A stretch of DNA of 41,293 nucleotides from a virus, in IMG/VR virus record IMGVR_UViG_3300017758_000026, positions 1 to 41,293 of that record; one strand, given 5' to 3'. This document shows positions 8,340-15,761 of this stretch, piece by piece. Position 1 is the stretch's first letter; every line of letters starts with the position of its first letter. The notes beneath the pieces were generated by a model. The model had not been told where the DNA came from. It made no database searches and saw only the letters and a list, made by a program, of their open reading frames with translations. A program made the translations under genes and the position numbers.

Positions 8340-9121
8340 TAAGATAAAAATTGTTTAATTTTAGATTGTGCTTCCTCTTTAGATAAACTATCTTTTGAAA
8401 AGTCACTTTTTAGTAGTTGACTTATATCTGCCTTCATTTCAGCATATTGTTTATCGCTTCTTGCTTTTTGAGCAGGTGTTTTTTCTTTAGTGCCTGTAGG
8501 TTTAAATGGATCAAGATACTTTTTAATAATATCATCTATATTATCCATTTTATTTTCTAATGTGTTAGCTACTAATGCAAAATTATTGCCAAACATATCT
8601 TTATATGGCTCATAATTTTTAGTAACGTTCATCCAAGTACGCATTACAATAGCGGGTGCTAAGCTTCTATCTTCACCACCTGATTTATCAAATCTATCTT
8701 GGTTTTGAGATAGTGAACGTTCTAGATCAGTATAAACATAAAGCATAAATACTTCATATCCTGCTTCTTTTAACTGGTTATTTAATTCTGTGGTTTGCTT
8801 TACAGATGCAGCTGTGCCATCTAATACAAATGATTCTTTACCTGCTATTACATTTTGTAATTCACCTTTAAATTCTTTATTTGCAGCCGCCATTGCTTTG
8901 GCTTGCTCGCTTCTTTCTTCAGGTGTAGCGTTTTTTAGATCTAATGTTACGTTTGCTTGTTTTAATTTACCAATAAAAATATTATCTATATTCATGGTTT
9001 TTAAACCACCTAGATCTAATCCTTTTAAAACATATCCCTTACCCGCACCAGGTGCACCTGCTAGGATAATAGCTTTAGGTGTATTTACTTGTTCAGTAAG
9101 TAGGTCATATAGTTTTATCAT
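8339..9121 (-). CDS. P-loop kinase, zeta-toxin/polynucleotide-kinase-like, with capsid-targeting-like leader
   Basis: A 260-residue protein whose Walker A is GAPGAGKG (22-29), the GKG form used by adenylate-kinase-type and zeta-like kinases. It is followed by NIDNIFIGKL with a candidate acidic catalytic residue, a second strand FVLDGTAAS, and a helical lid with several Arg/Lys (DLERSLSQNQDRF). This fits the small-kinase branch of P-loop NTPases that includes zeta toxins (UDP-GlcNAc kinases) and polynucleotide kinases; the substrate cannot be decided. The first ten residues, MIKLYDLLTE, closely mimic the T4 internal-protein leader MKTYQEFIAE, which is cut after Glu10. The C-terminal 60 residues are a charged helical tail. 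The gene is coupled to the multidomain protein downstream. An ATATTTATAATAAATA motif ends 6 nt before its ATG. Confidence 0.85.
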   Translation of the reverse strand: MIKLYDLLTEQVNTPKAIILAGAPGAGKGYVLKGLDLGGLKTMNIDNIFIGKLKQANVTLDLKNATPEERSEQAKAMAAANKEFKGELQNVIAGKESFVLDGTAASVKQTTELNNQLKEAGYEVFMLYVYTDLERSLSQNQDRFDKSGGEDRSLAPAIVMRTWMNVTKNYEPYKDMFGNNFALVANTLENKMDNIDDIIKKYLDPFKPTGTKEKTPAQKARSDKQYAEMKADISQLLKSDFSKDSLSKEEAQSKIKQFLS

Positions 9122-9127
9122 AAGGAC

Positions 9128-9143
9128 TATTTATTATAAATAT
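9128..9143 (-). promoter_or_regulatory. Candidate phage promoter motif (ATATTTATAATAAATA)
   Basis: Minus-strand motif whose core is 13 nt before the ATG at 9121, in the gap after the 50-residue ORF. If a transcript starts just after the motif, the mRNA would have almost no leader. Confidence 0.5.
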
Positions 9144-9158
9144 TAATGACTTTATATA

Positions 9159-9311
9159 TTATACAATAATATTATCATTAAAGAAACGACGATAATCTCT
9201 TATTTGCTCAACAAGATACTCATCGATGTGACCTTTTTCAAGAAGGGATTGTAATTTATCATTGAATTCTTTTGTTGGTAAATAGTTGAATGTGTTGAAT
9301 GTGTTTTGCAT
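9159..9311 (-). CDS. Small 50-residue protein of unknown function
   Basis: A complete short reading frame in the 254-nt space between the kinase and nuclease genes. It starts at the ATG at 9311 and ends in TAA at 9159. The product is charged and predicted helical: MQNTFNTFNYLPTKEFNDKL, then a stretch with LLEKGHIDEYL and QIRDYRRFF. AAAGG lies 2 nt before the ATG, one of few Shine-Dalgarno-like sites in this window. A Bacteroidetes-like TTTG-N20-TATATTTA arrangement lies further upstream. Well-formed composition, a possible RBS and exact fit to the gap make it a likely real gene. Short phage proteins of this type often bind host enzymes, but nothing here identifies a partner. Confidence 0.6.
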   Translation of the reverse strand: MQNTFNTFNYLPTKEFNDKLQSLLEKGHIDEYLVEQIRDYRRFFNDNIIV

Positions 9312-9340
9312 AACCTTTATTTTTAATTATTAATACAGGG

Positions 9341-9372
9341 TAAATATACGCTGAATTTCTAGGGTAGCCAAA
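9341..9372 (-). promoter_or_regulatory. Possible Bacteroidetes-type promoter (TTTG-N20-TATATTTA)
   Basis: On the minus strand TTTG (9372-9369) and TATATTTA (9348-9341) are separated by 20 nt, close to the Bacteroidetes consensus TTTG-N19-TAnnTTTG except that the last base is A instead of G. It lies about 30 nt before the 50-residue ORF. In A+T-rich DNA such matches can arise by chance. Confidence 0.3.
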
Positions 9373-9375
9373 TTT

Positions 9376-10143
9376 TTACACGGTTCTCTTTACTGTAGTT
9401 TGAAATGAAGTTGTAGCTGGTTTGTGTTTTGGGTTTTCTAGATCAAATAAAGCTTTAACGTTTCCAAAAATATTTAAATTTTCTTCTTGTGTTCTAGGAG
9501 ACTCATATATTTCCCAGTTTTTACCTTTTAAACGTTTTCCACTTTTATCTTCGCCCCTTGATTTAGATTTTAACCATAGTACACCTATACGGTCAGCTTT
9601 TTTACCAAAACATTCTTCATAACATTTAGCATAAACCGCACCTTGTAAGTCATATGTAGTTTGCAAGTGGTTTGATGTTTTAAAGTCAATAACCCATAAT
9701 TCACCATCAATTTCACAAATACAATCTACAGTACCAGCTATTTTTAATTTATCTGAGAATAAATGGGTTTCTGTTTCAATTAAAGTTGGTTTATAGGTTT
9801 CCCAAAAGTCCACAAAACGTAAAAACATTTTCCAGATATCAGGGTGCATTGTAGGATTACCTTTTTCATTAAGAAAATTCATCTCTTTACCTTCGAAGTA
9901 CTCTTCTATTAATTCGTGTACTTGGGTACCTTCTTCAGATGCTTTTTTAACAATCCAATCTGCACTATATCCCACTTTTTTAAGCCAATCTTCAAAATGG
10001 CGTCCTTTAGGATATGCTTGTAAAACATATGTTACAGATGGATAATATTCTCCATTACGTCTATAATAGCGTGAGTCCGGTAGTGTGATCTGTTTGTGGT
10101 CATCCGAGATCTCAAGGATCCGGGCATATTTCTTCTTAATCAT
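9376..10143 (-). CDS. PD-(D/E)XK nuclease, RecB/Cas4-like
   Basis: A 255-residue protein with the catalytic core of the PD-(D/E)XK nuclease superfamily: a glutamate-containing helix (ASEEGTQVHELIEEYFEG), then GTVDCICEIDGELWVIDFKTS with D140, D153 and K155 as the metal and catalytic residues, and a following LQGAVYAKCYEE helix with the usual Q-x3-Y pattern. The N-terminal PSVTYVLQAYPKG also matches RecB-like phage exonucleases. It likely acts on single-stranded or end DNA in recombination, replication or repair, as in other large phages. No cluster of four cysteines is seen, so a Cas4-type iron-sulfur domain is unlikely. Its ATG overlaps the stop of the primase gene (ATGA), so the two are probably translated together. 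Confidence 0.85.
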   Translation of the reverse strand: MIKKKYARILEISDDHKQITLPDSRYYRRNGEYYPSVTYVLQAYPKGRHFEDWLKKVGYSADWIVKKASEEGTQVHELIEEYFEGKEMNFLNEKGNPTMHPDIWKMFLRFVDFWETYKPTLIETETHLFSDKLKIAGTVDCICEIDGELWVIDFKTSNHLQTTYDLQGAVYAKCYEECFGKKADRIGVLWLKSKSRGEDKSGKRLKGKNWEIYESPRTQEENLNIFGNVKALFDLENPKHKPATTSFQTTVKRTV

Positions 10144-11069
10144 AAAGCTAGTTTCCTTTCCAATAAACCAGAATAGGTAAGTGGTTGGGTAGTTTGAATT
10201 AATTTAGTGAAATTAACAAAGCCCATTTCACTCGGGTCTTTATCCTGTAAATCTACAAGATAGACTTCTTTACCTTCTGCCATTAGATTTTCACAAAAGC
10301 GTAAAGCTTGTTTAATTGCATCCTTATCTAATGCAATGTAAATTTTGTCTACAACTGAAGTAACTATTCGTTTCATTAAGCTACTTTGAATATTTTTTCC
10401 TAATAATGGTATAGCATTTCGTTTTATAGCAATAGCATCAAATAGTCCTTCACATATTACAATTGGTATATTCCAATTAATTAAATGTTCATTTGGAATT
10501 ATATCTCTACTTACTGAAGGATTTCTATATTTTATATATGGTTCTTTTTCAAATGAACGGGCTGTAAAATAATTTATACTACCATCTTGATTATAAGTGG
10601 GAATAATAATCATGTTTTTATATTTCCCTTTTTTACAATAACCTATATTATATTTTAAAATATCGTATTTACTAATATTTCTACGTTTTAAATAGACCAA
10701 TGCATGACGAGCAGATATATCGCTTAAATCACCAGTAGATAGACAAATGTATTCATTAGGTAATGCAATACTATATTCAACTTTAGTTTCTTTAATTGAC
10801 TTAGAAGTTTTAACTAATGACTTTAATTCTGTAAACTTTTTAGCTTCTACTTTAAGTTGTTTGAATAGGTTATATATAGTAGTACCTCTAGCATTACAAG
10901 CCCAACAATGCCAAGGGTTTTTACCTTCGCGATTTTCTGTCAAATTAACCTCAAGCTTAGGTTTATGGTGATGACAGAAAGGGCAATGATAAGCATAGTT
11001 GTTTCGAGCAGTAGATTTGCCCGATCCTAATACAGAATTAACTAAGTTAACTAATAACTGATTTACCAT
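10140..11069 (-). CDS. DNA primase, DnaG/T4 gp61-like
   Basis: A 309-residue primase. A zinc-binding domain at the N-terminus has H28-C29-P-F-C32 and H54-C55-W-A-C58, matching the CHC2-type primase knuckle. After a central region comes a Toprim domain with E207 in IVICEGLFDA and D248-K-D250 in YIALDKDA, the acidic residues that bind metal in primases and topoisomerases. Size and order resemble T4 gp61 (about 340 residues), which makes RNA primers for lagging-strand replication with the replicative helicase. No helicase domain is fused and none is in the window. The start lies 18 nt after the upstream stop, in a gap filled by the TTTTGTATATTA element. It is coupled to the PD-(D/E)XK nuclease downstream. 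Confidence 0.93.
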   Translation of the reverse strand: MVNQLLVNLVNSVLGSGKSTARNNYAYHCPFCHHHKPKLEVNLTENREGKNPWHCWACNARGTTIYNLFKQLKVEAKKFTELKSLVKTSKSIKETKVEYSIALPNEYICLSTGDLSDISARHALVYLKRRNISKYDILKYNIGYCKKGKYKNMIIIPTYNQDGSINYFTARSFEKEPYIKYRNPSVSRDIIPNEHLINWNIPIVICEGLFDAIAIKRNAIPLLGKNIQSSLMKRIVTSVVDKIYIALDKDAIKQALRFCENLMAEGKEVYLVDLQDKDPSEMGFVNFTKLIQTTQPLTYSGLLERKLAL

Positions 11070-11075
11070 ACATGG

Positions 11076-11087
11076 TAATATACAAAA
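11076..11087 (-). promoter_or_regulatory. TTTTGTATATTA element, copy 1
   Basis: This 12-nt minus-strand element lies directly after the TAG of the GIY-YIG gene and exactly 6 nt before the primase ATG. An identical copy with the same spacing lies at 17059..17070. Together with the stop codon it forms TAGTTTTG, a match to the Bacteroidetes -7 box TAnnTTTG. It could be a promoter or a translation-linked element. Confidence 0.4.
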
Positions 11088-11570
11088 CTAATCTTTGTTT
11101 TCAAAAATATCTTCAAAATCTACTTCAAAAAAATCTTTACTATAAAATTTTCCTAAAATATTATCATTAAAATATTCCTCAGGTTTTTCTAATACCTGAT
11201 ATATCATTTGGTATTGTACTTCGTAATATGTAAGTAATTTTTTGGATGGGGCGAATTTAAGTATTTCACGTTGGAATGCATCGGGTCCATCTTCTTGTAG
11301 TATTTGTTTAATACCTGCTTGAGAGCCATAATATGTTTTCCAATCTGATTCTTTAACTGCAAGTTTGTAGGATGGTCTTCTACCTACTACATGTTCCATT
11401 TTAGCGAGTTCACGTTTTCCTATTTTCATTTTTTTAGTATGATATAGGACTTTTTTCCCAATGTAAGCTTTACCTGTTGCTTTATGAGTAGTCATATAAA
11501 CAAAGCCGTAAGTATTTTCAGGGAATTGAGAGATATCTCCTATTTCGTTTTGATTATAGGTCCAACTCAT
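11088..11570 (-). CDS. GIY-YIG endonuclease-like protein
   Basis: A 160-residue protein. YGFVY (21-25) and AYIGKK (35-40) form the two strands of a GIY-YIG nuclease core, separated by MTTHKATGK as in many phage members. A basic helix with candidate catalytic Arg follows (GKRELAKMEHVVGRRPSYK), and later YYGSQAGIKQIL and a Glu-containing helix around YYEVQYQMIY that could supply the metal-binding Glu. It could be a homing-type endonuclease, a DenA-like host-DNA nuclease or a repair enzyme. It is not inserted in another gene and sits beside primase and nuclease genes, so a DNA-metabolism role is more likely than a selfish one. The acidic C-terminus (FFEVDFEDIFENKD) is distinctive. Confidence 0.75.
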   Translation of the reverse strand: MSWTYNQNEIGDISQFPENTYGFVYMTTHKATGKAYIGKKVLYHTKKMKIGKRELAKMEHVVGRRPSYKLAVKESDWKTYYGSQAGIKQILQEDGPDAFQREILKFAPSKKLLTYYEVQYQMIYQVLEKPEEYFNDNILGKFYSKDFFEVDFEDIFENKD

Positions 11571-11586
11571 AAAAAAAGTGTTTAAG

Positions 11587-11595
11587 TATAAATAT
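11587..11595 (-). promoter_or_regulatory. Candidate ATATTTATA promoter motif
   Basis: On the minus strand ATATTTATAC is 16 nt before the ATG at 11570; its first base overlaps the stop codon of the upstream adhesin gene. It marks the switch from the adhesin block to the DNA-metabolism block. Confidence 0.45.
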
Positions 11596-12635
11596 TATAA
11601 AGCATATGAAATCATAGAACCAGTATTTGGACTAGCAGGAGTACCTGGAGTTCCTGGGCCTGCTGTAAATTCAGTTGTCCAATTTATAGTTGAAGGAGTT
11701 CCTCCTCCTGCTGTTAATCCTCCATTTGCTGTTCCTCCTCCTCCCATTAAACATCTAGCAGAAGGCATATTAGTTGCTGCTGACCAAGAAGTACCATTAT
11801 AAGTTTCTACACAGTTTCTAATTGAAGAGGGGGTTGAAGCTCCACCATAAGCAACTGTAGAATTTTGGGTTCCGGCTGTTACCCCACAAGCTCTAGCAAT
11901 AATCATATTTCCACCACCCGACCAAGAAGTGCCATTGTATTCTTCAGTACAAGTTATAGAACTACCTGCGGTACCACCTGATTTTATTGTAGCATTTTGA
12001 GAACCTTGTCCAAAAGGAATACAAGCCCCTTGATTAGAACTAGTTCCTGTAGTCCAAGAAGTACCATTGTATTCAGAAACAGAACTAGCTGCACCATTAC
12101 CCCCAAATTGTACAGCAGCATTTTGTGTTCCTGCTGCTGATAATTGGCTTTTATTGAAAGGGGTTGCCCCTCCAGTACTCCAACTAGTACCATTATATTC
12201 TTGGGTACATCTATTTATTCCACCAACTGGTGATTGATTATATCCTGAAATCATTAATCCTGCATTTTGAGTACCTGCACCCGCACCTACTTGCTGACCA
12301 ATAATTAAAGCACCACCTGTAGACCAAGCACTTCCATTATACTCTTCAGTACATCTATTGTTTGGGGAAAACCCACCCATAACTGTCATAGAATTTTGAG
12401 TACCACATTTAGTACCACTTAAAGCTGCTCTAGAAACACTAAGATTTCCACCACTAGACCAATTTAATCCTCCAGGTACAGCAGGTGTACCTGGTGTAGC
12501 TCCACCCCATTCAGTAACACTAACATTGATTTGATTGCTAGCTGTATTAAACCACATAAGGCCCATAGATGATGTATTTTCAACTTTAGGTAATTCAAAA
12601 GATCCACTTATAATAGTAAACTGTAGCTCTGCCAT
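11595..12635 (-). CDS. Kelch-like six-repeat adhesin
   Basis: A 346-residue protein in three parts. The N-terminal module (about 1-48) has MAELQFTIISGSF and GLMWFN and is shared in outline with the next two genes upstream, probably as an attachment module. A PGTPAVPGG linker follows. The main body has six copies of a 40-50-residue unit of the type (G)TQNA-x4-GG-x-n-EYNGTSWSTGG, the last ending EFTAGPGTPGTPASP; a short C-terminal strand closes the protein. Glycine pairs plus Tyr and Trp at fixed places resemble Kelch/galactose-oxidase-type propeller blades. The likely role is a receptor-binding or fibre-decorating domain on the virion. I do not know a named family for it. It begins 1 nt after the upstream stop. 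Confidence 0.8.
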   Translation of the reverse strand: MAELQFTIISGSFELPKVENTSSMGLMWFNTASNQINVSVTEWGGATPGTPAVPGGLNWSSGGNLSVSRAALSGTKCGTQNSMTVMGGFSPNNRCTEEYNGSAWSTGGALIIGQQVGAGAGTQNAGLMISGYNQSPVGGINRCTQEYNGTSWSTGGATPFNKSQLSAAGTQNAAVQFGGNGAASSVSEYNGTSWTTGTSSNQGACIPFGQGSQNATIKSGGTAGSSITCTEEYNGTSWSGGGNMIIARACGVTAGTQNSTVAYGGASTPSSIRNCVETYNGTSWSAATNMPSARCLMGGGGTANGGLTAGGGTPSTINWTTEFTAGPGTPGTPASPNTGSMISYAL

Positions 12636-12636
12636 T

Positions 12637-13719
12637 TTATATTAGATTTATTGATCCGGTTACTATTGAATAAGTTCCTGGTGTTCCTGGTGTTCCTGGG
12701 CCTGAAATATATTGATATGTAGCACTAGTAGGGGTAGAACCACCAGTAAATCCTGTAGCTATAAAAGCATTACCTATTTCACCAGAAGTAGCATTTCGTG
12801 TTGATGCTGGGCCTGGAGGTTGGTCGGTTGTTGTCCAAGTACTCCCATTGTAACAATACATACGAGCAAGAGTAGGAGCTCCATTGATTTGAAATGTAGA
12901 ATTTTGTGATCCTTGAACTCCTAAACCTTGACCATAAGGACTATTTTGAAGTAAATTCCCTCCACTACTCCAACTAGAACCATTATATTCATTAGTACAG
13001 GCATTACCTGATATACCTGATCCAGCCTGGGATAAACCTGCATTTTGAGTACCTGCTGCCCCTACATTATATCTGCCTGCTGGGAGGTTACCACCATTAG
13101 ACCAAGAAGTACCATTAAATTCTCTAGTACCCGTTAATTTAGTAGTAGTATTAGGATGAAATCCTCCAAAAGCTAAAGCTGAATTTGTTGTTCCTGTTTG
13201 ACCTGCAGCTGCGTGGTAAGCTGGTAGTGCTTGTTGGGTACTCCAAGTAGACCCATCATATTCTTCTACACACAATCTACGTGAGGTTGAAGGACCAGCA
13301 CCTCCTACTGCTAACGCTGCGGGTTGAGATCCTGCTATTTGGGCTCCCATTCTTCTAGCATTAATCAAACTTCCTCCGGCAGACCAAGTAGAACCATCAT
13401 ATTCTTGTGAGCTAGCATTATATATATTAGAGGGAGAACACGTACCCCCTGCTATTAAACCTGCGGTTGCATTTCCTGCACCTCCTGGATCATAATTTGC
13501 AGTAATTACATTTCCCCCAGTACTCCATCCTGATCCTCCTGGTGTGCCAGGTGTACCTGGAGTGAAACTACAAAAAGTATATTTTATAGAAGAAGTTGAA
13601 TTTACATCAGAACCACAATTAAACCACATAGCTCCTGCTGAGCTAGTGGTGTAAGATTTATTTTGACCTAATATTAATGAGCCTGAATAGTCTAATGATG
13701 CTGAAATAAGTATTGCCAT
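12637..13719 (-). CDS. Kelch-like six-repeat adhesin
   Basis: A 360-residue paralogue of the neighbouring adhesin. It starts MAILISASLDYSGSL, carries the AGAMWFN attachment-type module and a PGTPGTPGG linker, and then has six repeat units (for example AGSQPAALAVGG, TGTTNSALAFGG and [13 protein letters not shown]), most followed by EYDGSTW or EYNGSSW. The end repeats the linker (SGPGTPGTPGTY) before a short TGSINLI strand. Sequence identity to its neighbour is concentrated in the framework, while the loops between glycines differ, the pattern expected for adhesins diverging in binding specificity. It lies 1 nt from both neighbours, so three adhesin genes probably share one transcript. Confidence 0.8.
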   Translation of the reverse strand: MAILISASLDYSGSLILGQNKSYTTSSAGAMWFNCGSDVNSTSSIKYTFCSFTPGTPGTPGGSGWSTGGNVITANYDPGGAGNATAGLIAGGTCSPSNIYNASSQEYDGSTWSAGGSLINARRMGAQIAGSQPAALAVGGAGPSTSRRLCVEEYDGSTWSTQQALPAYHAAAGQTGTTNSALAFGGFHPNTTTKLTGTREFNGTSWSNGGNLPAGRYNVGAAGTQNAGLSQAGSGISGNACTNEYNGSSWSSGGNLLQNSPYGQGLGVQGSQNSTFQINGAPTLARMYCYNGSTWTTTDQPPGPASTRNATSGEIGNAFIATGFTGGSTPTSATYQYISGPGTPGTPGTYSIVTGSINLI

Positions 13720-13720
13720 T

Positions 13721-14803
13721 TTATACTGCTGTTATAGTTACATATCCATGAGTTCCTACTGCTGCTGAAGTTATAATGGAAGTAACTCCACTCGATAAGT
13801 TATTTATACTACCTCCTCCTGTACCTCCAGATAAAGAATTACAAGAACATGATGGTAAACCACCGCCACATCCACCTGTATATCCTCCCCCACCACCTGC
13901 TGAATAGGGTCCTGAAGCTCCACCTCCACCAAATCCTCCATCTTTATATGATAAATTACCTCCATTAGGTAAAGAAGAATTTATTTGTTCACCACCCCCT
14001 CCACTTTGTTCATCGGTACCACCTCCAAGCCAGCCTCCTCCTCCATTACCTGAGTTTACACATCCACCAGCTACTAGGCCTCCATAACCTGTAGTAGGAA
14101 CTGCAGAATTTGGAGATCCAGCAGAAGCTAAAGATCCTTGGGTTGTTTGGGCATTTCCAGCATCAACACCTGTTGATCCTCCTCCACCACCTCCTGCTAT
14201 TGCTATAATAGTGCCAGTAGAATTACCTGCAATAGTTCCAAAAGATACAGCTGTTGCTCCTCCTCCTCCACCACCAGCACCACTACATGTACCAGCTCCA
14301 TTAATTCCTACTTGACCTACAACTATTCTTACTACATCACCTGAGGATAAAGTGTATGTACCTGTACATCTTGCAGGTTTACCATAAGTTGAATCTCCAC
14401 CACCTCTTCCTCCAGTTGCTCCTTGAATTGTGAATGAATAATTTCCATCTGAGGGGACAGTCCAAAATTGAATTCCATTATTTACAGTAAAATACCCAGA
14501 TAAAAAAGCTTGACCACTATATGCGGTTTGACAATTTGATAAAGAAGGTCCTGAATATCCAGTAGTTGATGCATTAGTAAAAGTATTAGAAGTAAATTCA
14601 TATAAAGAAGGAGCTGAACCTGATGAACTGGGGGAAGAATTACCTAATTCTTTAGCAATAATGCCATCACCACTCCACCCACTGTATTCAAATACAGAAG
14701 AGGAATCATTAAACCAAATATAACCTACATCTGTAGTATTAGAAGCAGTTGGAAAAACAAATGATGATGATTCATCTATTTGTAATGATTGTAACTCAGC
14801 CAT
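13721..14803 (-). CDS. Glycine-rich adhesin with the same N-terminal module
   Basis: A 360-residue protein. Its N-terminus (MAELQSLQIDESSSF, VGYIWFN) matches the attachment module of the two following genes. The second half is glycine-rich: a jelly-roll-like lead-in (GNYSFTIQGATGGRGGG), then GDVVRIVVGQVG, and long GGGGGG runs with GGGWLGGG and GGFGGGGAS. This matches the glycine-rich domain found in phage adhesins and some animal receptors, where polyglycine-II helices can pack into a compact core, as in the gp38 adhesin of Salmonella phage S16. Several cysteines (CTGTY, CSGAGG, CVNSG, CGGGLPSCSC) may form crosslinks. A receptor-binding tip is likely. It starts after a 35-nt gap with an ATATTTATAATAAATT motif. 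Confidence 0.8.
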   Translation of the reverse strand: MAELQSLQIDESSSFVFPTASNTTDVGYIWFNDSSSVFEYSGWSGDGIIAKELGNSSPSSSGSAPSLYEFTSNTFTNASTTGYSGPSLSNCQTAYSGQAFLSGYFTVNNGIQFWTVPSDGNYSFTIQGATGGRGGGDSTYGKPARCTGTYTLSSGDVVRIVVGQVGINGAGTCSGAGGGGGGATAVSFGTIAGNSTGTIIAIAGGGGGGSTGVDAGNAQTTQGSLASAGSPNSAVPTTGYGGLVAGGCVNSGNGGGGWLGGGTDEQSGGGGEQINSSLPNGGNLSYKDGGFGGGGASGPYSAGGGGGYTGGCGGGLPSCSCNSLSGGTGGGSINNLSSGVTSIITSAAVGTHGYVTITAV

Positions 14804-14816
14804 TTATAAAAAATTT

Positions 14817-14832
14817 AATTTATTATAAATAT
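14817..14832 (-). promoter_or_regulatory. Candidate phage promoter motif (ATATTTATAATAAATT)
   Basis: Minus-strand motif with its core 20 nt before the ATG at 14803. It would drive the three-adhesin operon that ends at 11595. Confidence 0.5.
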
Positions 14833-14838
14833 GGTTTA

Positions 14839-15759
14839 TCAAATAGAATTTAATATAGTGTTAATATTAAATATTTGCCTTACATCCATATAAGGACATT
14901 CATGAATATTATTTTCGAATTGGTAATCAAAAGTATATGATCCAATAAGTTGATTAGCTTTTTTAGGTAAAATTGCTTCAATATTTGCATGTAAATCATA
15001 ACCAAATACTTTAGGTGAAGTACCTACCCATAATACTGTAGATTTTTTATCTAGAGCAGCAGCAGCATGTTGTAAACAAGAATCAATTAAAACAAGTTTT
15101 TCTGCTTTTACTACCAAAGAAAATAATTCCATATTAGACATATTTTGATCCATTCTCTCTACATTATCCAGTGGATACCCCTCTGGTCTTGTTATTTGGA
15201 TAATATGATAGTGTTGGTAATATTTTTTAACTATTTCTTGTGCTACCTCTATAGGAATATCTCGAGTCCAAGAATATGAATATTTTTGTCCTTCCATAGG
15301 ACCACCCCCAGTTTGAATTACCATTATAGGTTTTGGTCTTTCCCATAATCCTAAAAGCATACCTTGAGGATAATTTGGTAATATAACTGGGAGTTGTTTT
15401 TTGTATTCTATATCCATTAAATCACACCAATTATGTACTAAATGTTTTTTCTTAGTAATATGATCCGATTGATTATATGGTTCATGTTTTGATATAATTA
15501 CATCTTTTCCTTCAATATAATCTTCGTAAAAATATGGTGATTGACCTAATTGGAATATTCTATCTACATCTGGGTTGTTTAAAAATACTTCAGGCCAAGA
15601 AGTAACCATTATTAATTTGCGATCAGGATATTTTTTCTTTATATCCCTTATTAAAGAAGTTCCAGCTACATTTTTACCTAAACCTCCTTGAATATGCCAA
15701 ATAAAGTATTTTTCTTCAGATTTAGGGAGATGGGCTTTATATGTGTATCCTTGTTCCAA
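14839..15759 (-). CDS. Glycosyltransferase family 9-like
   Basis: A 306-residue protein resembling GT9/heptosyltransferase enzymes, a GT-B fold. The N-terminal half has WHIQGGLGKNVAGTSLIRDI (glycine loop and first helix), then LIMVTSWPEVFLNNPDVDRI and HNWCDLMDIEYKK. The C-terminal half has IMVIQTGGG, a central AEKLVLIDSCLQHAAAALDK with D and H in the usual nucleotide-sugar site, then STVLWVGTSPKVFGY. GT9 enzymes transfer sugars to LPS core or other acceptors. Here, downstream of five dioxygenase genes and between adhesin genes, it may modify virion fibres or the host surface; this is inference. It starts 2 nt after the upstream dioxygenase. Confidence 0.85.
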   Translation of the reverse strand: MEQGYTYKAHLPKSEEKYFIWHIQGGLGKNVAGTSLIRDIKKKYPDRKLIMVTSWPEVFLNNPDVDRIFQLGQSPYFYEDYIEGKDVIISKHEPYNQSDHITKKKHLVHNWCDLMDIEYKKQLPVILPNYPQGMLLGLWERPKPIMVIQTGGGPMEGQKYSYSWTRDIPIEVAQEIVKKYYQHYHIIQITRPEGYPLDNVERMDQNMSNMELFSLVVKAEKLVLIDSCLQHAAAALDKKSTVLWVGTSPKVFGYDLHANIEAILPKKANQLIGSYTFDYQFENNIHECPYMDVRQIFNINTILNSI

Positions 15760-15761
15760 TA

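Noticed and set aside
9376-10143. Cas4 of a CRISPR adaptation module
   Set aside because: No Fe-S cysteine set and no cas neighbours; it is coupled to a primase, so a RecB-like replication or recombination nuclease is more likely.
11009-11027. LGSGKST P-loop near the primase N-terminus
   Set aside because: It sits just before the zinc knuckle, has no beta strand or Walker B partner, and fits a primase N-terminus rather than an ATPase.
14839-15759. GT9 gene as a sign of an LPS biosynthesis cluster from the host
   Set aside because: No other LPS genes lie nearby; flanking genes are phage dioxygenases and adhesins and the composition matches the rest of the window.
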